64,000 nt of DNA, taken from NCBI GenBank assembly GCA_038229055.1, contig JBBROU010000007.1, positions 3,429 to 67,428 on the forward strand, written 5' to 3'. Shown one piece after another: positions 26,386 to 33,998 of the stretch. The notes beneath the pieces are model-generated. The model saw only the letters and a program-made list of their open reading frames with translations, was not told the DNA's origin and ran no database searches. Each line of letters starts with the position of its first letter. The stretch's first letter is position 1. The position numbers were made by a program, and so were the translations under genes. The DNA comes from JANYJA01 sp038229055 (lineage in GTDB: Bacteria > Acidobacteriota > Terriglobia > Bryobacterales > Bryobacteraceae).

Positions 26386-27390
26386 TTACGACGCCTTCAG
26401 GCGCTGGGTGGCCGCTGCATAAAGACCCCTGATTTTAGAGGCTGGTTCGTTGTTGCGGGCGAGAATCTCGGCTGCCCAGGCATGGCGAGGTTCGGTGTCG
26501 AAATCTCTGCCGAAAACAATCATGAGATCGATGAACTTGCAAACATCGCGCTTGGAGGTGATTTTGTGCGCGGCGGCGCGCGCGATGCCATATTGGATCA
26601 GTTCCCGGAGCTGGGGTTCGCCCAACGCGGCGCACTGTTGCGGGAAAAACTTCGTGGCGTGGGTACACATCCAGTCCTCGAACTTCCGGACCTCCGCCTG
26701 TGAGAACGCGGCCATCTGCGCCGCGCGTATGCTGAGAAGGCCGCGGAGGGGCGGTGCGCCGGTGATCTCTTCGTTGGGGAACGCCAGATCCCCAGCGGGC
26801 TCGCGAGTTGGGGTATCCAGTGAAAGAGTTCGCTGCGCCAGTTTGCCTCGGTGGCGGCTGAAATCCAGCATGTTTCCGGGCGTTTTGCTTTCCGTCCAGA
26901 AACGCTCGATGGGGCCGAAGACGTGGCGCAGATCTTCCTCATTGCAGGTGGGCAGATAAACGCGCAGAATACGTGGATCGTAGTAGCGGAAAACAAGACG
27001 CTGGCCGGCGGGATCGCGAACGATGAGGAAGGTGCGCAGGTGCCGCCGCAGCTTTTCGAGCGACGTATCGGAGCGGAGGAAGACACCCCAATTGTTGCCC
27101 CAAGCCTGCTGGATGAGCCGGCGGGTATCCGGATAATCGTAATCGAGCTGGACGAGGTAGGGAGCGGCGATTTCGAGCGCCGGGGGCAAGGTTCCGCTGT
27201 ACAAGCAGGAATAGTTGAGGTGGCATTCGAGCAGCAACCGGAAAACCTGCCGGTCGCGCGCGGCATCGACGATCATCCAGATGTCGCGCCGTTCGCCGCG
27301 CGGCCAGAGACACTGTTCTATTTGACGGAGCCACTGGCTGGTCATGAGTGATTTTGCGCGGCGACCGCCGCGTGTTTTTTCTTCTCTCAT
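26386..27390 (-). CDS. DUF4123 domain protein (type VI secretion effector adaptor)
   Basis: A 334-residue protein with a DUF4123 domain at residues about 38-165: IWMIVDAARDRQVFRLLLEC, YSCLYSGTLPPALEIAAPYL, WGVFLRSDTSLEKLRRHLRT, FRYYDPRILRVYLPTC. DUF4123 proteins are chaperones that couple effectors to VgrG spikes of type VI systems. The C-terminal half (about 180-334), with ISIRAAQMAAFSQAEVRKFE, FEDWMCTHATKFFP and KFIDLMIVFGRDFDTEP, resembles the extra helical region in such adaptors. The ATG at 27390 overlaps the upstream stop as ATGA, and the Pro-Thr-repeat gene follows after 3 bp. No VgrG, PAAR, Hcp or sheath gene lies in the window, so this is an orphan cargo cassette or part of a system elsewhere. 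Confidence 0.88.
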   Translation of the reverse strand: MREEKTRGGRRAKSLMTSQWLRQIEQCLWPRGERRDIWMIVDAARDRQVFRLLLECHLNYSCLYSGTLPPALEIAAPYLVQLDYDYPDTRRLIQQAWGNNWGVFLRSDTSLEKLRRHLRTFLIVRDPAGQRLVFRYYDPRILRVYLPTCNEEDLRHVFGPIERFWTESKTPGNMLDFSRHRGKLAQRTLSLDTPTREPAGDLAFPNEEITGAPPLRGLLSIRAAQMAAFSQAEVRKFEDWMCTHATKFFPQQCAALGEPQLRELIQYGIARAAAHKITSKRDVCKFIDLMIVFGRDFDTEPRHAWAAEILARNNEPASKIRGLYAAATQRLKAS

Positions 27391-27878
27391 TCGGGACAGA
27401 AAGGCTTGCCCTCCGCGGCGGCGGCCGTCAGGGTGGCTGCCTGCGCGTCGGCATCGGTGTCCGGGCCGAAGGTTGGGGTATCCTGGGCGGGCAGCGAAGA
27501 AGATGAGGACGGCGGTCGCGGCTGCCGCTCGGCTAAGGGAAAGGGAATTTCCCGGGCCGGGCTGGAGGCCGAAGAACTGGCCTTGCCGCCGGAGCCGAAC
27601 ACGAGGTACGCGGGCGTGGCGTGAACGTGGAACGATCCGGAGCCGAGTAACTGGGCGAGACGATCGATCACCTCGGAATCCGACAATTTGGTTACATCGG
27701 ATGAGCCGGCTTCATCGGACAAGAAGCGGCGGATCGCGGTGAGCGCAGCGGCGTCCCCGGTGAATTGGGCGAGCCATTGCCGGGCACGGGCGTAGTCCTG
27801 CAAACGCCTGGTGAGTTCGCAATGGGGACACCCGTTCGCCCGATAGATTTCCGGTTGGTTGGGCCCGAAGCGGAGCAT
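27387..27878 (-). CDS. Hypothetical protein, first gene of DUF4123 cassette
   Basis: A 163-residue protein. The N-terminal half is helical (CPHCELTRRLQDYARARQWL, LTAIRRFLSDEAG, LSDSEVIDRLAQLLGSGSF) and the C-terminal half is a Ser/Pro-rich linker ending AQAATLTAAAAEGKPFCPE. Segments like LSDxEVIxRLAxLLxSG and a final AAxxGxPFC are, from memory, recurrent in proteins encoded next to type VI VgrG/DUF4123 genes; function is unknown. The ATG at 27878 is chosen over a GTG at 27923. The stop overlaps the DUF4123 start. Divergent from argC across a 158-bp region. Confidence 0.65.
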   Translation of the reverse strand: MLRFGPNQPEIYRANGCPHCELTRRLQDYARARQWLAQFTGDAAALTAIRRFLSDEAGSSDVTKLSDSEVIDRLAQLLGSGSFHVHATPAYLVFGSGGKASSSASSPAREIPFPLAERQPRPPSSSSSLPAQDTPTFGPDTDADAQAATLTAAAAEGKPFCPE

Positions 27879-28005
27879 TCGTCTCTGGAAGTATACGGCA
27901 GTTGAGGAGCAGAAACGCGGCACGAATACTCGGAGCCGGAATCGCTTTGTGTAATTCTAGTTCCGAAATGAGTTTGGCGATGCCGAGCCAGGCCGCGGCT
28001 GTTGT

Positions 28006-28011
28006 TATAAT
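28006..28011 (+). promoter_or_regulatory. Candidate -10 box of the arg operon inside a 10-bp palindrome
   Basis: A perfect TATAAT sits in TATAATTATA (28006-28015), a self-complementary decamer, 25 bp before the argC ATG. The palindrome could double as an operator core, since ArgR boxes have an AT-rich palindromic centre, but the flanking TGA/TCA of the ARG box is not matched. No good -35 lies at 16-18 nt, and there is no Shine-Dalgarno before argC. Confidence 0.35.
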
Positions 28012-28036
28012 TATACAGAGTAGTGAATAAATAACC

Positions 28037-29029
28037 ATGAACGCCCACGTCGGCATCCTCGGACATCGCGGTTATAGCGGTGCCGAACTCGCAGCGATTC
28101 TTTCCCGCCATACGCAGGTGGCGCCGGTTCTTCTGGATCATCGCGAAGATAACGTGGCGGTGCGCACCGGGCTGCGACGCGTTCCCTACTCGCCGGATGC
28201 CGTCCGAAAAGAGAAGTTCCGCGTCGTGTTCCTGGCCACGCCTCCGGAAGTTTCCATGGACCTGGCACCCGCACTGCTTGACGCCGGCGCGATCGTGATC
28301 GACCTCAGCGGCGCTTTCCGGCTCGGCACGCCCGACGCCTACGCGCGCTGGTACAAGGCCCCGCACGGTCAGCCCGCTCTGCTGGCCGAAGCGGCGTATG
28401 GCCTGCCTGAATTCTGCCGCGCGATGATCCCCGGCGCGCGGCTCATCGCGAATCCGGGATGCTACCCGACGGCAGCGAACCTGGCCATCCGTCCTTTGGT
28501 CGAAGCCGGTGTTGTCGATGTCGCCGCGGGTATCGTCTGCGATGCGAAATCCGGCGTAAGCGGTGCGGGACGCAAGCCCAGCCTCACCACTAGCTTTTGC
28601 GAAGTCACGGAGAATTTCTCGGCCTACTCCATCCTGCAGCACCGGCATGTACCCGAGATTCTCAGCATCTCCGGCCTGGAAGAGCGCGATCTCAGCTTCA
28701 CGGCGCAGCTTCTCCCGATCGACCGAGGCATTCTCGAAACCATTTATTTCCGGTCAAGTAAACTGAGATCCGCCGCCGACCTTGTCGACCTCTACCGCGC
28801 GCGCTTCGCCTCCGAGCCCTTCGTTCGCATTCACGATGAAGGCTCGGTCCCCGACCTGCGGGCCGTCCAGCGCACTAACTTTTGCGACATTGGCGTCCGC
28901 TTCGATGCGGAAACGGGCCGCGGGGTGGTGGTCAGCGCGATTGACAATCTGGTGAAGGGAGCCGCCGGGCAAGCCGTCCAAAACATGAACCTTGCGCTGG
29001 GGTTTCCCGAGACCGCAGGGTTGCTGTAA
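28037..29029 (+). CDS. argC: N-acetyl-gamma-glutamyl-phosphate reductase
   Basis: A 330-residue enzyme of arginine biosynthesis that reduces N-acetylglutamyl phosphate to the semialdehyde with NADPH. The nucleotide-binding start (GILGHRGYSGAELAAIL) and active-site NPGCYPTA with Cys142 are present, as are DAKSGVSGAGRKP and HRHVPEI. The first gene of an argC-argB-argA unit; argB follows after 19 bp. The length is that of the major ArgC type. Confidence 0.96.
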   Translation: MNAHVGILGHRGYSGAELAAILSRHTQVAPVLLDHREDNVAVRTGLRRVPYSPDAVRKEKFRVVFLATPPEVSMDLAPALLDAGAIVIDLSGAFRLGTPDAYARWYKAPHGQPALLAEAAYGLPEFCRAMIPGARLIANPGCYPTAANLAIRPLVEAGVVDVAAGIVCDAKSGVSGAGRKPSLTTSFCEVTENFSAYSILQHRHVPEILSISGLEERDLSFTAQLLPIDRGILETIYFRSSKLRSAADLVDLYRARFASEPFVRIHDEGSVPDLRAVQRTNFCDIGVRFDAETGRGVVVSAIDNLVKGAAGQAVQNMNLALGFPETAGLL

Positions 29030-29048
29030 TCGAAGTTCAGGTGGATCC

Positions 29049-29840
29049 ATGAAGATTCTGATTAAACTCGGCGGCACGTTGATCGATGAACCGGGCAGCC
29101 GCGCCAATTTAGCGGCTCAAATCGCGGCTGTGTGCAATGAGGGTCATCAGGCGGTCGTGGTACACGGTGGCGGCCGGCAGATGACTCGTTTTCTCGAAGA
29201 GCGGGGGATTTCGAGCCGCTTTGTGAACGGGCTGCGCGTGACGACACCGGAAATTCTGGACGCAGTGCTGAAAGTGCTCGCGGGCAGCGTGAATCAGGAG
29301 TTGGTGGCGTCACTGATCGGCGCCGGTGTGCTGGCCGTGGGCCTGAGCGGAATCGATGCCGGAATGGTTCGTGTGGAACAGATGGATCCCGAACTCGGCG
29401 CGGTTGGCCGCGTCACGTCCGCGCAACCGGCGCTGCTTGAACTGCTCACCAACTCCGGCTATCTTCCGGTGGTCGCCTGCGTCGCGGGGGATGGCGCGGG
29501 GCGGCTTTTCAACATCAATGCCGACGCAATGGCGGTGGCCTGCGCCGCGGCTTTCCGGGCGGACCGACTGCTTTTCCTGACCGACGTCGCGGGGGTCCTC
29601 GATGCGTCCGGAACCGTTTTGCCGCGCCTATCGCCCGAGGCCATCCGCGGCCTGATCGACACCGGAGTCGCGCGCGGCGGAATGCACGCCAAGCTGGACG
29701 CCGCCGTTCGTGCGCTGCAAGACGGGGTGGGCAGCATCCACATTATCTCCGGGTCGGAGGCTTCGGTTATTCAGCGGGCAATGCGCGGCGAACTCCTGGG
29801 AACCAGCATCAGCCATGCTCCGGCGGAGGTATCCGCATGA
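29049..29840 (+). CDS. argB: Acetylglutamate kinase
   Basis: A 263-residue amino acid kinase that phosphorylates N-acetylglutamate. The opening KILIKLGGTLIDEPGSR, the VVVHGGGRQMTRFLEERGI loop, GLSGIDAGM, FNINADAMA and LLFLTDVAGVLD are family features. The ATG at 29049 begins the conserved strand. It lacks the N-terminal extension of arginine-inhibited hexameric forms, so it may not be the feedback point. Its last four bases overlap the next gene (ATGA). Confidence 0.96.
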   Translation: MKILIKLGGTLIDEPGSRANLAAQIAAVCNEGHQAVVVHGGGRQMTRFLEERGISSRFVNGLRVTTPEILDAVLKVLAGSVNQELVASLIGAGVLAVGLSGIDAGMVRVEQMDPELGAVGRVTSAQPALLELLTNSGYLPVVACVAGDGAGRLFNINADAMAVACAAAFRADRLLFLTDVAGVLDASGTVLPRLSPEAIRGLIDTGVARGGMHAKLDAAVRALQDGVGSIHIISGSEASVIQRAMRGELLGTSISHAPAEVSA

Positions 29841-30451
29841 TCTCCAGCCTTATGGAAGATGCCGTCGAGAACGCGCCCTCGGCCGCCATGAATGTTCACA
29901 TCCGCAAAGCAGCCATGCACGATATCGGCCCGCTGCTTGCGCTGATCAATGGCCATGCCGCGAAGGGCATTATGCTGCCCCGGACGGAATTCGAGATGTC
30001 CGAGAATATGCGCGATTTCTCCGTGGCTTATTCAGGGGACGAGCTGGTGGGGTGCGGGGCGCTGCATTTTTACAGCCCGACGGCGGGTGAAATTCGCTCG
30101 CTCGCCGTAGCCGACGACGCCAAGACGCAAGGCATCGGGCGGCTGGTTGTGGAGGCTTTGATTCGCGAAGCGCGGGACTTCGCTCTTGCGGCGGTGTTCG
30201 CTTTCACGTATGTGCCGGGCTTTTTCGGGAAGGCCGGCTTTTCCGAAGTCGAGCGCGGCGAGCTACCTCTCAAGGCATGGAAAGACTGCCTGCGGTGCCC
30301 CAAGTTCCAGTGCTGCGATGAAATCGCAATGCTCCGCGTGCTGGACGCGGCGCGATATCATAAAACCCGCCCAGAAACCAACGCAAATATCCCGCTTATT
30401 GTCGAAGGCGATGGGCTGGTGTTACTGCCGACCGTAAAACCGGCTGACTAA
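29837..30451 (+). CDS. argA: GNAT N-acetyltransferase, short-type N-acetylglutamate synthase
   Basis: A 204-residue GNAT protein. Residues about 20-150 carry VHIRKAAMHDIGPLLALIN, the acetyl-CoA loop QGIGRLVVEALI, FTYVPGFFGKAGFSEVERGE and LPLKAWKDCLRCPKF, which match the short ArgA-type acetyltransferases that make N-acetylglutamate from glutamate and acetyl-CoA. Coupling to argB by ATGA supports the role as the first enzyme of the same pathway. The Cys pair in KDCLRCPKFQCCDE is a known feature of this subfamily. The first 18 residues look like an extension, and Met18 (29888) is an alternative start. Confidence 0.87.
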   Translation: MISSLMEDAVENAPSAAMNVHIRKAAMHDIGPLLALINGHAAKGIMLPRTEFEMSENMRDFSVAYSGDELVGCGALHFYSPTAGEIRSLAVADDAKTQGIGRLVVEALIREARDFALAAVFAFTYVPGFFGKAGFSEVERGELPLKAWKDCLRCPKFQCCDEIAMLRVLDAARYHKTRPETNANIPLIVEGDGLVLLPTVKPAD

Positions 30452-30472
30452 AGTTCTCAAAATTATTTCATT

Positions 30473-30494
30473 TATCTCAACATTTTTTGAGATA
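30473..30494. promoter_or_regulatory. Perfect inverted repeat upstream of molybdopterin-binding gene
   Basis: TATCTCAA-N6-TTGAGATA is an 8+6+8 perfect palindrome. The half-site TCTCAA also occurs at 30455-30460, exactly 20 bp before the palindrome's left half (30475-30480), so the repeats face the same side of the helix. The region between argA and the gene at 30591 is AT-rich against a GC-rich genome. No T-run follows, so a terminator is less likely than an operator. The regulator is unknown. Confidence 0.5.
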
Positions 30495-30590
30495 TTCTCC
30501 GGAATTACTCCTCTTTAGCTGTGTAATGGACTACAATTACGCTAACCGGCGGCGGCCAAAAGCCTCTGCCTGCGCGCTTTAGGAGAAGTA

Positions 30591-31562
30591 ATGAAACCTC
30601 AGACTGTGGACGTCAAGACCTCGACCGGACGGATTCTTTACGGCACTGTTTTCCGTCCGGGCGGAAAAAAGCTCCTCGGAAAGGGACACGTTATCAGCGA
30701 CGAAGATATCCGCGTCCTTGAATCCGAAGGTATGGATCGTGTCTGGGTAACGGAACTGGAAGACGGCGAGGTGGGCGAGGACGATGCCGTATGCGCCGTT
30801 GCCAGCGAGATGGGCTGCGGCTGTTACGAAATCAAGTTAGGCGCGGGGGGGCGGGCCAATCTGATCGCGACCGAAGCCTGTTGCGTGCTGGTGGATGAGG
30901 ATCTGCTTAAACAGGTAAACTGCACGTCGAGCGTGGTGATTGCGACTTCGCTGAATTTCAGTTTCGCGTTGCCCGGCCAGCGGATCGCGACCGTGAAGAG
31001 CGCTCCGTTCGCAGTGAAAAAATCCGATCTCGACGGGCTGGTGAATATGCTGAAGGACCGCGGTCCTATCCTGCAGGCCCGCCCCGTGCGTAAGCCCTCG
31101 GTCGGTATCCTATACACCGATCCTTTGAGCGGGGAGCGCGCGCGGCTTATGTTCGAAAGCATCATGCGCCAGCGCCTCGATCACTTCGGCAGCGTTGCGA
31201 CCTTCGCGCTGTCCTGCGTTGAAGAAGAAACCGCCGTGGCGCGCTCGCTGCAGCATCTGCTCCGCTCCAAACCGTCGGCGATCCTGGTTGCATCCACCAC
31301 AGCTCCCGCGGGGCCGGATGACGTAATCGGCCGCGCGCTGGTGCAAACCGGCGGTCAGATGGAGCGCTTTCTCGCGCCGGTCGAACCCGGCAACCTGATG
31401 CTGCTGTCCTACAAGGACGACATCCCGATCATTTCGGCGCCTGGGTGCTTCCGTTCGGTGAAAGCCAACGTAGTCGATCTGGTGCTCCCTCCGCTGCTGG
31501 CCCGCTATCGCGTGTCTACTTGGGAAATCGGGTGTCTGGGGCACGGCGGCCTGCTGATTTAG
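30591..31562 (+). CDS. Molybdopterin-binding domain protein (MoeA/MogA-like)
   Basis: A 323-residue protein. The N-terminal 150 residues resemble a small beta module (GTVFRPGGKKLLGKGHVISD, DEDIRVLESEGMDRVWVTEL), and residues about 165-310 form a molybdopterin-binding (MoCF) domain (PSVGILYTDPLSG, ARSLQHLLRSKPSAILVAST, PDDVIGRALVQTGG, FLAPVEPGNLMLLSYKDDIP). Full MoeA domains are not present. Such stand-alone proteins may act in Moco insertion or sensing. AGGAG seven bases before the ATG sets the start. The perfect palindrome at 30473 suggests dedicated control. Confidence 0.85.
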   Translation: MKPQTVDVKTSTGRILYGTVFRPGGKKLLGKGHVISDEDIRVLESEGMDRVWVTELEDGEVGEDDAVCAVASEMGCGCYEIKLGAGGRANLIATEACCVLVDEDLLKQVNCTSSVVIATSLNFSFALPGQRIATVKSAPFAVKKSDLDGLVNMLKDRGPILQARPVRKPSVGILYTDPLSGERARLMFESIMRQRLDHFGSVATFALSCVEEETAVARSLQHLLRSKPSAILVASTTAPAGPDDVIGRALVQTGGQMERFLAPVEPGNLMLLSYKDDIPIISAPGCFRSVKANVVDLVLPPLLARYRVSTWEIGCLGHGGLLI

Positions 31563-31610
31563 GCGGCACCGAAACCTCTCGCCTGATAAAGTAAATTGCG
31601 AGGGATTTCG

Positions 31611-33017
31611 ATGCTTCGCCGCCTTTTGCTGCTTTTATTGCTCCTCAATTTTTCGCTGGCTTTCGCGCAAAATCCGGCGGGCCAGTGGCTCGGCACCGTG
31701 GACGCGGGAGGCATGAAGCTGCGCCTCGTGCTGCATATCGAATCCGCTCCCGCCGGGGGCTTTAAAGCGAAGCTCGACAGTCTGGACCAAGGCGCGCTCG
31801 GAATTCCGGTCGAATCAGTGAAACAGGCCGGCCGCACGGTCAACTTCGAGCTCACCGGCATCGGCGCATCCTACTCCGCCGAGCTCAATAGCGAGGGCTC
31901 GCAAATGACCGGCACTTGGAAACAGAGCGGCGCGGCGCTTCCCGTCACCTTCAAGCGCAGCGACCAGATTCCTGAAATTCTGCGGCCTCAGGAGCCTCGC
32001 AAGCCCTATCCGTACAAAGAGGAGAACGTTTCCTACTCCAATGCGGCGGCGCATATCCAACTTGCCGGCACGCTCACTACGCCGCCCGGCACCGGGCCAT
32101 TCCCGGCGGTTCTGTTGATTACCGGATCGGGACCGCAGAATCGCGACGAGGAACTGCTTGGGCACCGCCCGTTCCTGATCATCTCAGACCATCTGACGCG
32201 CCACGGAATTGCGGTGCTGCGGGTTGACGATCGCGGGGTCGGACAGTCTACCGGTTCCTTCGGCCAGGCCACCACGGCAGATTTCGCGACGGACGCGCAG
32301 GCGGGGCTCGCGTGGCTGAAGACGCGGCATGAGATCGACCCGGCGCGCGTCGGGTTGGTTGGCCACAGTGAAGGCGCGATGATCGCTCCCTTGGTCGCGT
32401 CGCAACAGAGCGATGTGGCCTTCATCGTGATGCTCGCCGGAACCGGAGTAACGGGTGAGCAGGTTTTAGCTGAACAGCAGATGCTGATCTCCAAAGCCAT
32501 GAATGTGCCCGGCTCGGTAGTGGCGCAGAACCGCGCGTTGAACCAGAAGTTTTTCGCGATTCTCCGCGGCGAAAGCAATCCGGACGAAGCAGGGAAGAAG
32601 CTCATGGCCGCGCTGGCCGAGGCGCTCGCTGAAATGCCCGAAGATCAGCGGAAGCTCATGCAGCCGGGCCTCGAAGCGCAGGTCAAGAGCGCCAATTCTG
32701 CGTGGTTCCGCTACTTTCTCGCTTATGATCCCGGTCCCGCGCTGCGCAAAGCGCATTGCCCCGTGCTGGCGATGAACGGCGAGTTGGACGCGCAGGTTTC
32801 GGCGCAGCAGAACCTTCCCGCGATCGCGAAAGCGCTTGAAGACGGGGGCAATCGCGATTACGAAATCGTCAAACTGCCCAAACTGAATCACCTCTTCCAG
32901 ACAGCGACGACGGGCTCGCCGGGCGAGTACGCGACCATCTCGGAGACCTTTTCACCGGTTGCGCTCGACGTAATTTCCGATTGGATCACGCGCCACACGC
33001 AACCCGCCGCGAAGTAG
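31611..33017 (+). CDS. Secreted alpha/beta hydrolase
   Basis: A 468-residue exported protein. The signal peptide ends near LAFAQ. Residues about 21-120 form a beta domain (GQWLGTVDAGGMKLRLVLHI), found before many Acidobacteriota hydrolases. The hydrolase domain (about 140-460) has GHSEGAMIAP with nucleophile Ser253, LRVDDRGVGQST and a C-terminal LNHLFQ with a candidate catalytic His. GAGGG before the ATG at 31611 fixes the start against an upstream TTG. Probably an esterase or peptidase of the S9/dienelactone-hydrolase group; the substrate is unknown. Confidence 0.9.
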   Translation: MLRRLLLLLLLLNFSLAFAQNPAGQWLGTVDAGGMKLRLVLHIESAPAGGFKAKLDSLDQGALGIPVESVKQAGRTVNFELTGIGASYSAELNSEGSQMTGTWKQSGAALPVTFKRSDQIPEILRPQEPRKPYPYKEENVSYSNAAAHIQLAGTLTTPPGTGPFPAVLLITGSGPQNRDEELLGHRPFLIISDHLTRHGIAVLRVDDRGVGQSTGSFGQATTADFATDAQAGLAWLKTRHEIDPARVGLVGHSEGAMIAPLVASQQSDVAFIVMLAGTGVTGEQVLAEQQMLISKAMNVPGSVVAQNRALNQKFFAILRGESNPDEAGKKLMAALAEALAEMPEDQRKLMQPGLEAQVKSANSAWFRYFLAYDPGPALRKAHCPVLAMNGELDAQVSAQQNLPAIAKALEDGGNRDYEIVKLPKLNHLFQTATTGSPGEYATISETFSPVALDVISDWITRHTQPAAK

Positions 33018-33038
33018 TGGCATGGGACAATACTTAGC

Positions 33039-33998
33039 ATGCGTGCCCTAGTCCTGCAGTCCGAAAATGAACTTCCGCATTTAGAAGAAGTCCCTAACCC
33101 TAAGCCGAACCGCGGCGAGGTGCTGGTCAAAGTATCGGCCGCCGGAATAAACTTCGCGGACACGATGATGCGGCGCGGCGTTTATCTTCAGAAGCCGAAA
33201 TTTCCGTTCATTCCCGGATTCGAATTTAGCGGGGTGGTTGAGCAAGGCGCCGAAGGCGCAGCCTGGAAGGCGGGCGACCGCGTGATGGGCATGTGCTCCG
33301 CGGGCTACGCCGAATACATCAAAGTGCCCGTTGCGCAGCTCATGCCGGCGCCGGCCCAGTTTTCCGACGAAGAAGCCGCGGCATTCCCCATTACTTATTT
33401 GACGGCGATGGGAATGCTCCGCCTGAATGGCCACGCGCAAAGCGGCGAGACGGTTTTAATCCACGCCGTCGCGGGAGGCGTCGGAACGGCTGCCACACAG
33501 ATCGCCAAAGCGCTGGGGCTGCGCGTGATCGGCACCGCCAGCAGCGAAGAAAAGCTGGCGCTCGCGCGGAAACAGGGAGCGGATGTTTGCATCAATTATA
33601 AAACCACGAACTTTACCGTGCCGGTGATGGAAGCGACCGGCAATCGCGGGGTCGACATCGTACTGGAATCCGTCGGCGGCGATTCTCTGGCGCGCGACAT
33701 TGAAGTGATCGCACCGTTCGGGCGAATCATCGTCTTCGGTTCCGCCGGGGGGCCGTCGCCCGATCCTTCCACCGGTGCGTTGTTCAAAAACTCCGCCGGA
33801 ATTTCGGCCTTTTGGCTCACGACACTGATGCGGGAAACGAAGCTGCTCGCGGCCGTTTTGCACGAGCTGATGACGCTGGTGGCTAAGGCGGACCTGCGTC
33901 CCGTGGTCGGCCGAGTCTATCCGCTCGCCGACGGCGCCACGGCGATGCGGGATCTGGAATCGCGAAGCACCATGGGTAAGCTGCTTTTGAAGATGTAA
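33039..33998 (+). CDS. NADPH:quinone reductase-like zinc-type alcohol dehydrogenase superfamily protein
   Basis: A 319-residue medium-chain dehydrogenase with the GroES-like opening (EVPNPKPNRGEVLVKVSAAG), AGINFADTMMRRGVY, and the NADPH-binding VLIHAVAGGVGTAATQIAKA. The zinc-ligand Cys set is missing, placing it in the quinone oxidoreductase branch. Located 21 bp after the hydrolase and sharing a TAATG junction with the SDR gene that follows, so the two are cotranscribed. Reduces quinones or enones with NADPH; the physiological substrate is unknown. Confidence 0.92.
   Translation: MRALVLQSENELPHLEEVPNPKPNRGEVLVKVSAAGINFADTMMRRGVYLQKPKFPFIPGFEFSGVVEQGAEGAAWKAGDRVMGMCSAGYAEYIKVPVAQLMPAPAQFSDEEAAAFPITYLTAMGMLRLNGHAQSGETVLIHAVAGGVGTAATQIAKALGLRVIGTASSEEKLALARKQGADVCINYKTTNFTVPVMEATGNRGVDIVLESVGGDSLARDIEVIAPFGRIIVFGSAGGPSPDPSTGALFKNSAGISAFWLTTLMRETKLLAAVLHELMTLVAKADLRPVVGRVYPLADGATAMRDLESRSTMGKLLLKM

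Noticed and set aside
25943..26422. A plus-strand (VG)n protein frame antisense to the PT tract
   Set aside because: It is the complement of the hexamer repeat with no signal peptide or folded domain; the minus-strand protein has a downstream beta-domain architecture and operon context.
30473..30494. The palindrome as an intrinsic terminator of the arg operon
   Set aside because: The stem is AT-rich and no T-run follows the right arm; an operator fits better.
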